Positions 1-11,200 of a stretch of 19,678 bases of DNA are shown one piece after another. Within the stretch, counting starts at the first letter, position 1, and each line of letters starts with the position of its first letter. The notes under the pieces were generated by a model. That model was given only the letters and a program-made list of their open reading frames with translations. It was not told the DNA's origin and did no database searches. The position numbers were made by a program, and so were the translations under genes. The DNA is from Erwinia pyrifoliae DSM 12163. Its GTDB lineage: Bacteria; Pseudomonadota; Gammaproteobacteria; Enterobacterales; Enterobacteriaceae. Location of the stretch: the NCBI RefSeq assembly GCF_000026985.1, contig NC_017390.1, positions 285,542 to 305,219 of the forward strand, in the 5' to 3' direction.

Positions 1-27
1 GGTGTTGTTGCTAAAGTTATCGCTTAA
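1..27 (+). CDS. tufB: Elongation factor Tu, C-terminal end only (partial)
   Basis: Only the last eight codons and the TAA stop are present, reading GVVAKVIA. This is close to the C-terminus of EF-Tu, the GTPase that delivers aminoacyl-tRNA to the ribosome. The fragment is too short to identify alone. The call rests on its position directly before secE-nusG, where enterobacteria carry tufB, and on the strong terminator that follows. Confidence 0.85.
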   Translation, partial: GVVAKVIA

Positions 28-57
28 TCGCTGATAATATTTGACGCAATGCACACC

Positions 58-84
58 AAAAGGGCATCATTTGATGCCCTTTTT
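58..84 (+). terminator. Rho-independent terminator of tufB
   Basis: GGGCATCA at 62-69 is complementary to TGATGCCC at 72-79. The stem is extended by A:T pairs outside it, and five T residues end it at 80-84. The hairpin starts about 30 bases after the tufB stop and separates the tRNA-tufB operon from secE-nusG. Confidence 0.92.
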
Positions 85-103
85 GCACGCTGTAACATAG
101 AAC

Positions 104-134
104 CTGACTCATCAGTGATTTTTGCGACCATAAT
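104..134 (+). promoter_or_regulatory. Weak candidate promoter for secE-nusG
   Basis: CATAAT at 129-134 resembles a -10 box. The best -35 match, CTGACT at 104-109, lies 19 bases upstream, which is longer than ideal. A secE promoter is expected between the tufB terminator and secE, but no better pair was found in 87-296. The assignment is tentative. Confidence 0.35.
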
Positions 135-177
135 CATTGCTGAGGCAGGCTCTGTAGCACGGCGTAAAGCCAATAGT

Positions 178-261
178 TTTCAAGCTACGGCTTGAAATTA
201 AAGGATATGCCGAGTTAAGCCTAACAGCATCATTCGGTTCGGTTGCCTCGTTTTACGAGGC
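178..261 (+). promoter_or_regulatory. Two leader hairpins upstream of secE
   Basis: TTTCAAGC at 178-185 and GCTTGAAA at 190-197 form a perfect 8-bp stem closed by C(TACG)G, a member of the unusually stable UNCG tetraloop family. GCCTCG at 245-250 and CGAGGC at 256-261 form a second 6-bp stem. Neither is followed by a T-run, so they are not terminators. They would lie in the secE mRNA leader and may affect its stability or processing. No function is demonstrated by the sequence. Confidence 0.6.
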
Positions 262-296
262 AAAAGTGTTTCTGATTTATTGTGGCAGGTTGGTTT

Positions 297-680
297 ATGA
301 GTGCTAATACACAAGCTCAAGGAAACGGGCGCGGCCTGGAAGTGTTGAAGTGGTTAGGTGTTGTGGTGCTTCTGGTGGCCGCTGTCGCCGGCAACTCCTG
401 GTATCGCGATGTCACATTACCGCTGCGTGCACTGGCTGTCGTCGTCCTGATGGCAGCAGCAGCTGGCCTTGCCCTGTTGACCGTCAAGGGTAAAGCAACG
501 TTGGCTTTCGCCCGCGAAGCACGCACTGAAGTGCGTAAAGTCGTCTGGCCTACTCGTCAGGAAACGTTGCACACCACGTTAATCGTTGCTGCGGTGACTG
601 CCGTGATGTCACTGATTTTGTGGGGACTGGATGGTATTCTGGTTCGCCTCGTATCGTTTATCACTGGCCTGAGGTTCTGA
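297..680 (+). CDS. secE: Preprotein translocase subunit SecE
   Basis: SecE is the essential small subunit of the SecYEG channel in the inner membrane and clamps the two halves of SecY. The 127-residue product equals the E. coli length. It shows hydrophobic segments at about 16-37, 43-63 and 93-120, and between the second and third the conserved cytoplasmic stretch [19 protein letters not shown] at about 72-90. The ATG at 297 is chosen because it gives the familiar MSANT start and follows AGGT at suitable spacing; a GTG at 282 in frame would add five residues. The TGA stop ends one base before the nusG start, so the two genes are one operon. SecE and NusG are functionally unrelated but are co-transcribed in enterobacteria. 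Confidence 0.98.
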   Translation: MSANTQAQGNGRGLEVLKWLGVVVLLVAAVAGNSWYRDVTLPLRALAVVVLMAAAAGLALLTVKGKATLAFAREARTEVRKVVWPTRQETLHTTLIVAAVTAVMSLILWGLDGILVRLVSFITGLRF

Positions 681-681
681 G

Positions 682-1227
682 ATGTCTGAAGCTCCAAAAA
701 AGCGCTGGTACGTCGTTCAGGCGTTTTCCGGTTTTGAAGGCCGCGTAGCACAATCGCTGCGCGAGCATATCAAGTTACATAACATGGAAGAGCTGTTTGG
801 CGACGTCATGGTTCCCACCGAAGAGGTGGTTGAGATCCGTGGTGGCCAGCGCCGCAAAAGCGAGCGTAAGTTCTTCCCCGGATACGTGCTGGTTCAGATG
901 GTGATGAACGATGCCAGCTGGCACCTGGTGCGCAGCGTGCCACGCGTGATGGGCTTTATCGGTGGTACTTCCGATCGGCCGGCACCGATTAGCGACAAAG
1001 AAGTTGACGCTATCATGAACCGCCTGCAGCAGGTTGGTGATAAGCCGCGCCCTAAAACTCTGTTTGAGCCAGGAGAAATGGTGCGCGTTAACGACGGTCC
1101 GTTTGCTGACTTTAACGGCGTGGTGGAAGAAGTCGACTACGAGAAAAGCCGCCTGAAAGTGTCTGTTTCCATCTTTGGCCGTGCAACACCGGTTGAGTTG
1201 GACTTCGGTCAGGTGGAAAAGGGCTAA
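682..1227 (+). CDS. nusG: Transcription termination/antitermination factor NusG
   Basis: NusG binds RNA polymerase near the clamp and bridges it to Rho or to ribosomal protein S10, so it influences pausing, Rho termination and coupling to translation. The 181 residues match the E. coli length. The N-terminal NGN domain, about 8-115, includes [11 protein letters not shown] and [12 protein letters not shown] linker is followed by the C-terminal KOW domain at about 127-181, with [24 protein letters not shown] at 671-674, inside the secE end, is the ribosome binding site, so translation of the two genes is probably coupled. A hairpin terminator lies about 70 bases after the stop. Confidence 0.98.
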   Translation: MSEAPKKRWYVVQAFSGFEGRVAQSLREHIKLHNMEELFGDVMVPTEEVVEIRGGQRRKSERKFFPGYVLVQMVMNDASWHLVRSVPRVMGFIGGTSDRPAPISDKEVDAIMNRLQQVGDKPRPKTLFEPGEMVRVNDGPFADFNGVVEEVDYEKSRLKVSVSIFGRATPVELDFGQVEKG

Positions 1228-1287
1228 TGGCTCTGACGGCTAAACGGTCAGTGGCATAAAAATAACCAACTGCCCGTCATCAGGTGG

Positions 1288-1316
1288 TTGCGAGAGGCGC
1301 GAAATTGCACTACAAT
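1288..1316 (+). promoter_or_regulatory. Sigma-70 promoter of the L11 operon (rplK-rplA)
   Basis: TTGCGA (1288-1293) and TACAAT (1311-1316) are separated by exactly 17 bases, a near-consensus housekeeping promoter. The start point would be near 1322-1324. A promoter ahead of rplK is known in E. coli. Here its spacer and -10 box lie inside the nusG terminator hairpin. Confidence 0.85.
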
Positions 1317-1335
1317 TTCGCGCCTTTTGTTTTTA
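1295..1335 (+). terminator. Rho-independent terminator of secE-nusG, overlapping the rplK promoter
   Basis: AGGCGCGAAATTG at 1295-1307 pairs perfectly with 1313-1325, giving a 13-bp stem with a five-base loop. It is followed by TTTTGTTTTT. RNA arriving from nusG carries the full hairpin. RNA started at the embedded promoter carries only the end of the right arm, so it should not be terminated here. Confidence 0.88.
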
Positions 1336-1361
1336 TGCGCTGTGACAGCGTGTGAATATTA

Positions 1362-2547
<1,186 letters not shown>

Positions 2548-2554
2548 TCTGTGC

Positions 2555-2593
2555 TTTACTCGGGCGTATTTTTCACCTAGAATCTTACGCCCG
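2555..2593 (+). promoter_or_regulatory. Sigma-70 promoter of the L10 operon, inside an inverted repeat
   Basis: TTTACT (2555-2560) and TAGAAT (2578-2583) are 17 bases apart, and the start would be near 2589-2591. CGGGCGTA (2561-2568) is perfectly complementary to TACGCCCG (2586-2593), so the spacer is the left arm and the start region the right arm of an 8-bp inverted repeat. A strong promoter upstream of rplJ is known in E. coli. The repeat could act as a weak terminator for RNA reading through from rplA. Confidence 0.75.
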
Positions 2594-2683
2594 TTGTTCT
2601 GTAAATATACAGAACCTCTAATCGGGTCATTCACGTTGTAATAAAGCAGCTATTAAGTGACCACGCATTAGCACAAATTTTAG

Positions 2684-2766
2684 GTTGGAGCCTGGCCTTA
2701 TCCAGGCCTCCGTCCAAGACCGCAGGTGTTTCATTAACTTGAAGCTTAATCTCCTGCGTAGACGGT
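2684..2766 (+). promoter_or_regulatory. rplJ leader with the L10-L12 feedback binding structure
   Basis: GGAG (2687-2690), CCTGG (2691-2695), CCAGG (2702-2706) and CTCC (2708-2711) build a hairpin, and CGCAGG (2721-2726) can pair with CCTGCG (2753-2758). From memory this block closely resembles the E. coli L10 leader, where the L10-(L12)4 complex binds about 140-200 bases upstream of rplJ and blocks its translation. The untranslated region from the promoter to rplJ (about 2590-2906) is otherwise without genes. Confidence 0.75.
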
Positions 2767-2906
2767 GACAGAACCAAAAGAATATTTTAATAGTCTTTGC
2801 TGGATTCTGCTCACCGTGTTTTAGCGCCTGTCTCTGGCAACAGGGTTCAGGTGAAGTGAGTTCCGGGGAAATCCATCCCCGGCCAAAAATCCAGGAGCAC
2901 AAGCTA

Positions 2907-3410
2907 ATGGCCTTAAATCTTCAAGACAAACAAGCGATTGTTGCTGAAGTCAGCGAAGTAGCCAAAGGCGCGCTGTCTGCGGTAGTTGCGGATTCTCGTG
3001 GCGTTACCGTAGATAAAATGACCGAACTGCGTAAAGCAGGTCGTGAAGCTGGCGTATACATGCGTGTTGTTCGTAACACCCTGCTGCGCCGCGTCGTTGA
3101 AGGTACTCAGTTTGAGTGCCTGAAAGACACGTTAACCGGTCCAACCTTGATTGCATACTCTATGGAACACCCGGGCGCTGCTGCTCGTCTGTTCAAAGAG
3201 TTCGCGAAAGCGAATGCAAAATTCGAGGTTAAAGCTGCAGCCTTTGAAGGCGAGCTGATCAGTGCGGCTCAGATCGACCGCCTGGCAACTCTGCCTACTT
3301 ACGATGAAGCAATCGCACGCCTGATGGCAACCATGAAAGAAGCCGCTGCCGGCAAACTGGTTCGCACTCTGGCTGCTGTACGCGATCAGAAAGAAGCTAC
3401 TGCTGCTTAA
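2907..3410 (+). CDS. rplJ: 50S ribosomal protein L10
   Basis: L10 (P0-like) anchors the flexible L7/L12 stalk to 23S rRNA and, as the L10-L12 complex, represses its own operon. The product is 167 residues; E. coli L10 is 165. It opens with [15 protein letters not shown]. The rRNA-binding domain, with [10 protein letters not shown] near 53-62, comes first, and the C-terminal helix that holds L12 dimers, with [14 protein letters not shown] near 150-163, comes last. The frame is open further upstream to 2856, but the ATG at 2907 is chosen because AGGAG (2893-2897) precedes it and it gives the conserved N-terminus. rplL follows after 67 bases without a terminator. Confidence 0.98.
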   Translation: MALNLQDKQAIVAEVSEVAKGALSAVVADSRGVTVDKMTELRKAGREAGVYMRVVRNTLLRRVVEGTQFECLKDTLTGPTLIAYSMEHPGAAARLFKEFAKANAKFEVKAAAFEGELISAAQIDRLATLPTYDEAIARLMATMKEAAAGKLVRTLAAVRDQKEATAA

Positions 3411-3468
3411 TCAGCAGGCCTTTCTTTTCCGTTCACTTGCTTACGTACAAATTACTTTCTGAATTTAG

Positions 3469-3843
<375 letters not shown>

Positions 3844-3845
3844 GC

Positions 3846-3888
3846 CAACCTTTCAGGTTGCAGCCTGGTTGTAGTATTTACCAGGCTG
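3846..3888 (+). promoter_or_regulatory. Two tandem hairpins just after rplL
   Basis: CAACCT (3846-3851) pairs with AGGTTG (3855-3860). CAGCCTGGT (3861-3869) pairs with ACCAGGCTG (3880-3888), a perfect 9-bp stem. Neither has a T-run. They directly precede the attenuator hairpin, giving three stacked hairpins in about 70 bases. They could protect the 3' end of the abundant rplL mRNA or modulate the attenuator. Confidence 0.7.
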
Positions 3889-3890
3889 AT

Positions 3891-3921
3891 GGCTGGTGAC
3901 TTTTTGGTCACCAGCCTTTTT
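3891..3921 (+). terminator. rplL-rpoB attenuator (partial terminator)
   Basis: GGCTGGTGAC (3891-3900) and GTCACCAGCC (3907-3916) form a perfect 10-bp stem with loop TTTTTG, followed by five T residues. The same element sits here in E. coli, where it ends most transcripts, so ribosomal proteins are made in excess over RNA polymerase subunits. By itself the hairpin looks like a full terminator; partial read-through is inferred from rpoB expression needs and from E. coli. Confidence 0.9.
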
Positions 3922-3990
3922 GCGCTCTACAGCATCAATGATCTTTCACACTGTTTAGTCATTGATTAGCTTAATATCTTTCTCTATCGA

Positions 3991-4098
3991 CGACTTAATA
4001 TACTGCCCTCCTGCATGGGTTCCCTGCCCAGACAACGGCAATGAAATGATTTAAGCGTGATAGAAAGAGGTATTACGAAAGGCGTCTTGCCCTTCGCA
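3991..4098 (+). promoter_or_regulatory. Probable RNase III processing stem in the rpoB leader
   Basis: CTTAA (3994-3998) pairs with TTAAG (4051-4055), and TGCC (4004-4007) with GGCA (4037-4040), giving a long irregular stem. A second hairpin follows from about 4076 to 4098, with one mismatch. Bases such as 3990-4005 and 4040-4060 look very like the E. coli rplL-rpoB spacer, where RNase III cuts the mRNA. The remaining spacer up to rpoB holds another short hairpin: CTGTCC at 4123-4128 with GGACAG at 4138-4143. Between 3934 and 3966, ATCAATGA and TCATTGAT can also pair. No gene is seen in 3922-4177. Confidence 0.55.
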
Positions 4099-4177
4099 CT
4101 AGACAAAACAGCGTTGCATGAACTGTCCCCGCTGGACGGACAGAAAGGTTCTACTTTTCAGCGAGCTGAGGAACCCC

Positions 4178-7100
4178 ATGGTTTACTCCTATACCGAGAA
4201 AAAACGTATTCGTAAGGATTTTGGAAAACGTCCACAAGTTCTGGACATTCCTTATCTCCTTTCTATCCAGCTTGACTCGTTCCAGAAGTTCATCGAGCAA
4301 GATCCGGAAGGTCAACATGGACTGGAAGCGGCATTCCGTTCCGTATTCCCGATCCAAAGCTATAGCGGTAATTCTGAGCTGCAGTACGTCAGCTACCGTT
4401 TAGGCGAACCTGTATTTGATGTTAAAGAGTGTCAGATTCGTGGCGTCACGTTCTCTGCCCCTCTGCGCGTTAAGCTGCGCCTGGTGATCTACGAGCGCGA
4501 AGCGCCGGAAGGCACCGTTAAAGACATCAAAGAACAAGAAGTATACATGGGTGAAATTCCACTCATGACCGATAACGGTACCTTTGTCATCAATGGTACA
4601 GAACGCGTTATCGTTTCTCAGCTGCATCGTAGTCCTGGTGTGTTCTTCGACAGCGATAAGGGTAAAACCCACTCATCGGGTAAAGTGCTTTATAACGCAC
4701 GTATCATCCCTTACCGTGGTTCATGGTTGGACTTCGAGTTCGACCCGAAAGACAACCTGTTCGTCCGTATTGACCGTCGCCGCAAACTGCCTGCGACCAT
4801 CATTCTGCGCGCGCTGAATTACACCACTGAGCAAATCCTCGATCTGTTCTTCGAAAAAGTGGTTTACCAAATTCGCGACAACAAGCTGCAGATGGAACTG
4901 GTTCCGGAGCGCCTGCGTGGTGAAACTGCGTCATTTGACATTGAGTCGAACGGCACCGTTTACGTCGAAAAAGGTCGTCGTATTACCGCGCGTCATATTC
5001 GCCAGCTGGAAAAAGATGCTGTTGCTCATATCGAAGTTCCGGTTGAGTACATCGCAGGTAAAGTTGTTGCTAAAGACTATATCGACGAGAGCACCGGTGA
5101 GCTGCTGATTGCAGCAAACATGGAGCTGTCGCTGGATCTGCTGGCCAAACTGAGCCAGTCAGGCCACAAGCGCATCGAAACGCTGTTCACCAATGACCTG
5201 GATCACGGCCCGTACATCTCTGAAACCGTACGCGTCGACCCAACCAGCGATCGCCTGAGCGCACTGGTCGAGATCTACCGCATGATGCGTCCTGGTGAAC
5301 CACCAACGCGTGAAGCGGCTGAAAACCTGTTTGAGAACCTGTTCTTCTCTGAAGACCGCTACGATCTGTCTGCGGTGGGTCGTATGAAGTTCAACCGTTC
5401 TCTGCTGCGTGACGAGATCGAAGGTTCCGGCATCCTGAGCAAAGACGACATCATTCAGGTGATGAAGAAGCTCATCGGTATCCGTAACGGTATTGGCGAA
5501 GTGGATGATATCGATCACCTCGGCAACCGTCGTATCCGTTCCGTTGGCGAAATGGCCGAGAACCAGTTCCGTGTTGGCTTAGTGCGCGTAGAGCGTGCGG
5601 TGAAAGAGCGTCTGTCTTTGGGCGATCTGGATACCCTGATGCCTCAGGACATGATCAACGCCAAGCCAATTTCTGCGGCAGTGAAAGAGTTCTTCGGTTC
5701 CAGCCAGCTGTCACAGTTTATGGACCAGAACAACCCGTTGTCTGAGATTACGCACAAACGTCGTATCTCTGCACTCGGCCCGGGCGGTCTGACGCGTGAG
5801 CGTGCAGGCTTCGAAGTGCGAGACGTACACCCGACTCACTACGGTCGCGTATGTCCAATCGAAACGCCAGAAGGTCCAAACATCGGTCTGATCAACTCCT
5901 TGTCTGTGTATGCACAGACCAACGAGTACGGTTTCCTGGAAACCCCATACCGCCGCGTGCGCGATGGCGTGGTGACCGACGAAATTCATTACCTCTCTGC
6001 CATTGAAGAGGGTAACTACGTTATCGCTCAGGCAAACACCAACCTCGACGACGAAGGCCACTTCGTAGACGACCTGGTGACCTGCCGTAGCAAAGGCGAA
6101 TCGAGCCTGTTCAGCCGCGATCAGGTTGACTACATGGACGTTTCCACCCAGCAGGTGGTTTCCGTCGGTGCGTCACTGATCCCGTTCCTGGAACACGATG
6201 ACGCCAACCGCGCATTGATGGGTGCAAACATGCAACGTCAGGCGGTACCTACTCTGCGTGCTGATAAGCCGCTGGTAGGAACCGGTATGGAACGCGCGGT
6301 AGCGGTCGACTCCGGCGTCACTGCCGTAGCGAAACGTGGTGGTACCGTTCAGTACGTTGATGCATCGCGTATCGTTATTAAAGTTAACGAAGACGAAATG
6401 TACCCGGGCGAAGCCGGTATCGACATTTACAATCTGACCAAATACACCCGTTCTAACCAGAACACCTGCATCAACCAGATGCCGTGTGTCAACCTGGGTG
6501 AACCGATTGAACGCGGTGACGTGCTGGCTGATGGTCCTTCAACCGACCTTGGCGAACTGGCACTGGGTCAGAATATGCGCGTGGCGTTCATGCCGTGGAA
6601 CGGCTACAACTTCGAAGACTCCATCTTAGTCTCCGAGCGCGTGGTACAGGAAGATCGCTTTACCACTATCCACATTCAGGAACTGGCCTGCGTGTCGCGT
6701 GACACCAAGCTGGGGCCGGAAGAGATCACCGCTGATATCCCGAACGTGGGTGAAGCCGCGCTCTCCAAACTGGATGAGTCCGGTATCGTCTATATCGGTG
6801 CTGAAGTAACCGGTGGTGACATTCTGGTCGGTAAGGTAACGCCGAAAGGTGAAACCCAGCTGACGCCAGAAGAGAAACTGCTGCGCGCTATTTTCGGTGA
6901 GAAAGCGTCTGACGTTAAGGACTCTTCTCTGCGTGTACCGAACGGCGTTTCAGGTACCGTTATCGACGTTCAGGTCTTCACCCGTGACGGTGTGGAAAAA
7001 GACAAACGCGCGCTGGAAATCGAAGAGATGCAGCTGAAGCAGGCGAAGAAAGACCTGTCTGAAGAATTGCAGATCCTCGAAGCTGGCCTGTTCAGCCGTA

Positions 7101-8206
7101 TCAACTACCTGCTGGTTTCAGGCGGTATTGAAGCGGAAAAACTGGACAAGCTGCCACGCGAGCGCTGGCTGGAACTGGGCCTGACCGATGAAGATAAGCA
7201 AAACCAGCTGGAACAGCTGGCCGAGCAGTACGATGAGCTGAAGCACGAGTTTGAGAAAAAACTTGATGCCAAGCGCCGCAAAATCACTCAGGGCGATGAC
7301 CTGGCACCAGGCGTGCTGAAAATCGTTAAAGTGTATCTGGCGGTTAAACGTCAGATTCAGCCTGGTGACAAAATGGCAGGTCGTCACGGGAACAAAGGTG
7401 TTATCTCCAAGATCAACCCGATCGAAGATATGCCTTACGATGAGAACGGTACGCCGGTCGATATCGTACTGAACCCGCTGGGCGTACCTTCACGTATGAA
7501 CATCGGTCAGATCCTCGAAACCCACCTGGGTATGGCTGCTAAGGGCATCGGCGAGAAAATCAACGCCATGCTTAAGAAGCAGGAAGACGTGTCCAGGCTG
7601 CGCGAGTTTATTCAGCGTGCTTACGATCTGGGTACCGACGTGCGCCAGAAAGTTGACCTGAACACCTTCACTGACGACGAAGTGCTGCGTCTGGCAGAAA
7701 ACCTGAAAAAAGGTATGCCAATCGCCACTCCGGTGTTTGATGGTGCGAAAGAGAGCGAAATCAAAGAGCTGTTACAGCTTGGCGGCCTGCCTTCTTCCGG
7801 TCAGATCACCCTGTTCGATGGTCGTACCGGTGAGCAGTTCGAACGCCAGGTTACCGTTGGCTACATGTACATGCTGAAACTGAACCACCTGGTTGATGAC
7901 AAAATGCATGCACGTTCTACCGGTTCTTACAGCCTTGTTACTCAGCAGCCGTTGGGTGGTAAAGCGCAGTTCGGTGGTCAGCGCTTCGGTGAGATGGAAG
8001 TATGGGCACTGGAAGCATACGGTGCCGCGTATACCCTGCAGGAAATGTTGACCGTGAAGTCTGATGACGTCAATGGCCGTACGAAGATGTATAAAAACAT
8101 CGTCGACGGTAACCATCAGATGGAACCGGGCATGCCGGAATCCTTCAACGTACTGTTGAAAGAGATCCGCTCGCTGGGTATCAACATCGAGCTGGAAGAC
8201 GAGTAA
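4178..8206 (+). CDS. rpoB: DNA-directed RNA polymerase subunit beta
   Basis: Beta forms one pincer and half of the active centre of RNA polymerase. Starting at ATG 4178 the product has exactly 1342 residues, the E. coli length, and begins [24 protein letters not shown] (4167-4173) is the ribosome binding site; the frame runs open upstream but lacks one. Landmarks are the rifampicin-pocket segment [20 protein letters not shown] at about 508-527 and the active-site lysines in [14 protein letters not shown]1065 (codon 7370-7372) and K1073. The conserved C-terminus, which contacts beta prime, follows. D516, H526 and S531 are the common wild-type residues, so no rifampicin resistance is suggested at these sites. 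The gene is co-transcribed with rpoC, 85 bases downstream. Confidence 0.99.
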   Translation: MVYSYTEKKRIRKDFGKRPQVLDIPYLLSIQLDSFQKFIEQDPEGQHGLEAAFRSVFPIQSYSGNSELQYVSYRLGEPVFDVKECQIRGVTFSAPLRVKLRLVIYEREAPEGTVKDIKEQEVYMGEIPLMTDNGTFVINGTERVIVSQLHRSPGVFFDSDKGKTHSSGKVLYNARIIPYRGSWLDFEFDPKDNLFVRIDRRRKLPATIILRALNYTTEQILDLFFEKVVYQIRDNKLQMELVPERLRGETASFDIESNGTVYVEKGRRITARHIRQLEKDAVAHIEVPVEYIAGKVVAKDYIDESTGELLIAANMELSLDLLAKLSQSGHKRIETLFTNDLDHGPYISETVRVDPTSDRLSALVEIYRMMRPGEPPTREAAENLFENLFFSEDRYDLSAVGRMKFNRSLLRDEIEGSGILSKDDIIQVMKKLIGIRNGIGEVDDIDHLGNRRIRSVGEMAENQFRVGLVRVERAVKERLSLGDLDTLMPQDMINAKPISAAVKEFFGSSQLSQFMDQNNPLSEITHKRRISALGPGGLTRERAGFEVRDVHPTHYGRVCPIETPEGPNIGLINSLSVYAQTNEYGFLETPYRRVRDGVVTDEIHYLSAIEEGNYVIAQANTNLDDEGHFVDDLVTCRSKGESSLFSRDQVDYMDVSTQQVVSVGASLIPFLEHDDANRALMGANMQRQAVPTLRADKPLVGTGMERAVAVDSGVTAVAKRGGTVQYVDASRIVIKVNEDEMYPGEAGIDIYNLTKYTRSNQNTCINQMPCVNLGEPIERGDVLADGPSTDLGELALGQNMRVAFMPWNGYNFEDSILVSERVVQEDRFTTIHIQELACVSRDTKLGPEEITADIPNVGEAALSKLDESGIVYIGAEVTGGDILVGKVTPKGETQLTPEEKLLRAIFGEKASDVKDSSLRVPNGVSGTVIDVQVFTRDGVEKDKRALEIEEMQLKQAKKDLSEELQILEAGLFSRINYLLVSGGIEAEKLDKLPRERWLELGLTDEDKQNQLEQLAEQYDELKHEFEKKLDAKRRKITQGDDLAPGVLKIVKVYLAVKRQIQPGDKMAGRHGNKGVISKINPIEDMPYDENGTPVDIVLNPLGVPSRMNIGQILETHLGMAAKGIGEKINAMLKKQEDVSRLREFIQRAYDLGTDVRQKVDLNTFTDDEVLRLAENLKKGMPIATPVFDGAKESEIKELLQLGGLPSSGQITLFDGRTGEQFERQVTVGYMYMLKLNHLVDDKMHARSTGSYSLVTQQPLGGKAQFGGQRFGEMEVWALEAYGAAYTLQEMLTVKSDDVNGRTKMYKNIVDGNHQMEPGMPESFNVLLKEIRSLGINIELEDE

Positions 8207-8237
8207 TTACTCGCATCTGCTGTACTGGTTACAGGAT

Positions 8238-8255
8238 GCCCGGGTCACTCCGGGC
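8238..8255 (+). other. Short GC-rich hairpin between rpoB and rpoC
   Basis: GCCCGG (8238-8243) pairs with CCGGGC (8250-8255) across a six-base loop. The next bases are GTCTCTGAGA, so there is no T-run and it is unlikely to terminate. It lies midway in the 85-base spacer and could be a stabilising or processing element. Confidence 0.55.
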
Positions 8256-8291
8256 GTCTCTGAGAAGTCTCACTCCGACGGGAGCTAATCC

Positions 8292-11200
8292 GTGAAAGAC
8301 TTACTTAAGTTTCTGAAAGCGCAAACTAAGACTGAAGAGTTTGATGCGATCAAGATCGCTCTGGCATCACCAGATATGATCCGTTCATGGTCTTTTGGTG
8401 AAGTTAAAAAGCCGGAAACCATTAACTACCGTACGTTCAAGCCTGAACGTGACGGCCTTTTCTGTGCGCGTATTTTCGGGCCGGTAAAAGACTACGAGTG
8501 CCTGTGCGGTAAGTACAAGCGCCTGAAGCATCGCGGTGTGATCTGTGAGAAGTGTGGCGTTGAAGTCACGCAGACCAAAGTTCGCCGTGAGCGCATGGGT
8601 CACATTGAGCTGGCCTCGCCAACTGCGCACATCTGGTTCCTGAAATCGCTGCCTTCGCGCATCGGTTTGCTGCTGGATATGCCGCTGCGTGACATCGAAC
8701 GCGTGCTGTACTTCGAGTCTTACGTAGTGATTGAAGGCGGTATGACCAACCTTGAAAAGCGCCAGATCCTGACTGAAGAGCAGTATCTCGACGCGCTGGA
8801 AGAGTTTGGTGATGAATTCGACGCGAAAATGGGTGCGGAAGCGATCCAGGCCCTGTTGAAAAACATGGACCTGGAGCAGGAGTGCGAGCAGCTGCGTGAA
8901 GAGCTGAACGAAACTAACTCCGAAACCAAGCGTAAAAAGCTGACCAAGCGTATCAAGCTGCTGGAAGCGTTCGTTCAATCTGGTAACAAGCCAGAGTGGA
9001 TGATCCTGACCGTGCTGCCGGTACTGCCACCGGATCTGCGTCCGCTGGTGCCGCTGGACGGCGGTCGTTTCGCAACATCGGATCTGAACGATCTGTATCG
9101 CCGCGTTATTAACCGTAACAACCGTCTGAAACGCCTGCTGGATCTGGCTGCGCCAGATATCATCGTACGTAACGAAAAACGTATGCTGCAGGAAGCGGTC
9201 GATGCGCTGCTGGATAACGGCCGTCGCGGTCGTGCGATCACCGGTTCTAACAAGCGTCCGCTGAAATCTTTGGCCGATATGATCAAAGGTAAGCAGGGTC
9301 GTTTCCGTCAGAACCTGCTGGGTAAACGTGTCGACTATTCCGGTCGTTCGGTTATCACCGTAGGTCCATACCTGCGTCTGCACCAGTGTGGTCTGCCGAA
9401 GAAAATGGCGCTGGAGCTGTTCAAACCGTTTATCTACGGCAAGCTGGAGCTGCGTGGTCTTGCTACCACCATTAAAGCCGCCAAGAAAATGGTTGAGCGC
9501 GAAGAATCCGTCGTCTGGGATATCCTGGATGAAGTGATCCGCGAACACCCGGTACTGCTGAACCGTGCACCAACCCTGCACCGTTTGGGTATCCAGGCGT
9601 TTGAACCGGTACTGATCGAAGGTAAAGCTATCCAGCTGCACCCACTGGTTTGTGCGGCCTATAACGCCGACTTCGATGGTGACCAGATGGCTGTTCACGT
9701 ACCGCTGACGCTGGAAGCCCAGCTGGAAGCGCGTGCGTTGATGATGTCTACCAACAACATCCTGTCTCCTGCGAACGGTGAGCCAATCATCGTTCCTTCT
9801 CAGGACGTGGTACTGGGTCTGTACTATATGACCCGCGACTGTGTTAACGCCAAAGGCGAAGGCATGGTGCTGACCGGGCCGAAAGAAGCTGAACGCGTTT
9901 ACCGCGCCGGCCTCGCTTCGCTGCACGCTCGCGTTAAGGTGCGTATCACCGAACACGAGAAAAACGAGCAGGATGAGTGGGTTGCCAGGACCAGCATCGT
10001 CGACACCACTATCGGCCGCGCTATCCTGTGGATGATCGTGCCAAAAGGTCTGCCTTACTCTATCGTCAACCAGGCGCTGGGCAAGAAAGCTATCTCCAGG
10101 ATGCTGAATACCTGTTACCGCATCCTGGGGCTGAAGCCGACCGTTATCTTTGCTGACCAGACCATGTACACCGGCTTTGCCTATGCGGCACGCTCGGGCG
10201 CGTCTGTTGGTATCGACGACATGGTTATCCCAGAGAAGAAAGTGGAAATCATCACCGAAGCGGAAGCGGAAGTGGCTGAGATCCAGCAGCAGTTCCAGTC
10301 TGGTCTGGTTACCGCTGGCGAGCGCTATAACAAAGTGATCGATATCTGGGCTGCGGCCAACGAACGCGTTGCTAAAGCGATGATGGAAAACCTCTCTACC
10401 GAAGTGGTCATCAACCGCGACGGCGTGGAAGAGCGTCAGGTTTCCTTCAACAGCATCTTTATGATGGCCGACTCCGGTGCGCGTGGTTCTGCGGCGCAGA
10501 TCCGTCAGCTGGCAGGTATGCGTGGTCTGATGGCGAAGCCAGATGGCTCGATCATCGAAACGCCAATCACCGCGAACTTCCGTGAAGGTCTGAACGTACT
10601 CCAGTACTTCATCTCCACGCACGGTGCGCGTAAAGGTCTGGCGGATACCGCACTGAAAACGGCGAACTCCGGTTATCTGACTCGTCGTCTGGTTGACGTT
10701 GCGCAGGACCTGGTGGTGACTGAAGATGACTGTGGTACGCACGAAGGCATCATGATGACTCCGGTTATCGAAGGTGGCGACGTGAAAGAGCCGCTGCGCG
10801 AGCGCGTACTGGGTCGTGTGACCGCAGAAGACGTTCTCAAGCCGGGCACTGCTGATATCCTGCTGCCACGTAACACCCTGCTGCACGAACAGCAGTGTGA
10901 CCTGTTGGAAGAGCACTCGGTTGACAGCCTGAAAGTCCGCTCCGTAGTAAGCTGCGAAACTGACTTCGGCGTGTGCGCACACTGCTACGGTCGTGACCTG
11001 GCGCGTGGCCACATCATCAACAAAGGTGAGGCTATCGGCGTTATCGCAGCACAGTCCATCGGTGAGCCGGGTACACAGCTGACGATGCGTACCTTCCACA
11101 TCGGTGGCGCGGCATCGCGTGCGGCAGCTGAATCCAGCATTCAGGTGAAGAACAAAGGTACCCTGAAGCTGATCAACGCCAAGTCGGTAACCAACTCCGC

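Noticed and set aside
2856..2906. Seventeen-codon upstream extension of rplJ
   Set aside because: The conserved L10 start and AGGAG both point to ATG 2907; the extension is leader sequence.
4118..4177. Twenty-codon upstream extension of rpoB
   Set aside because: ATG 4178 gives the exact 1342-residue length and has TGAGGAA in front. The extension covers the leader hairpin region and has no ribosome site.
5159..6061. Antisense open frames within rpoB
   Set aside because: They lie wholly inside rpoB, have no family resemblance and are explained by rpoB codon use.
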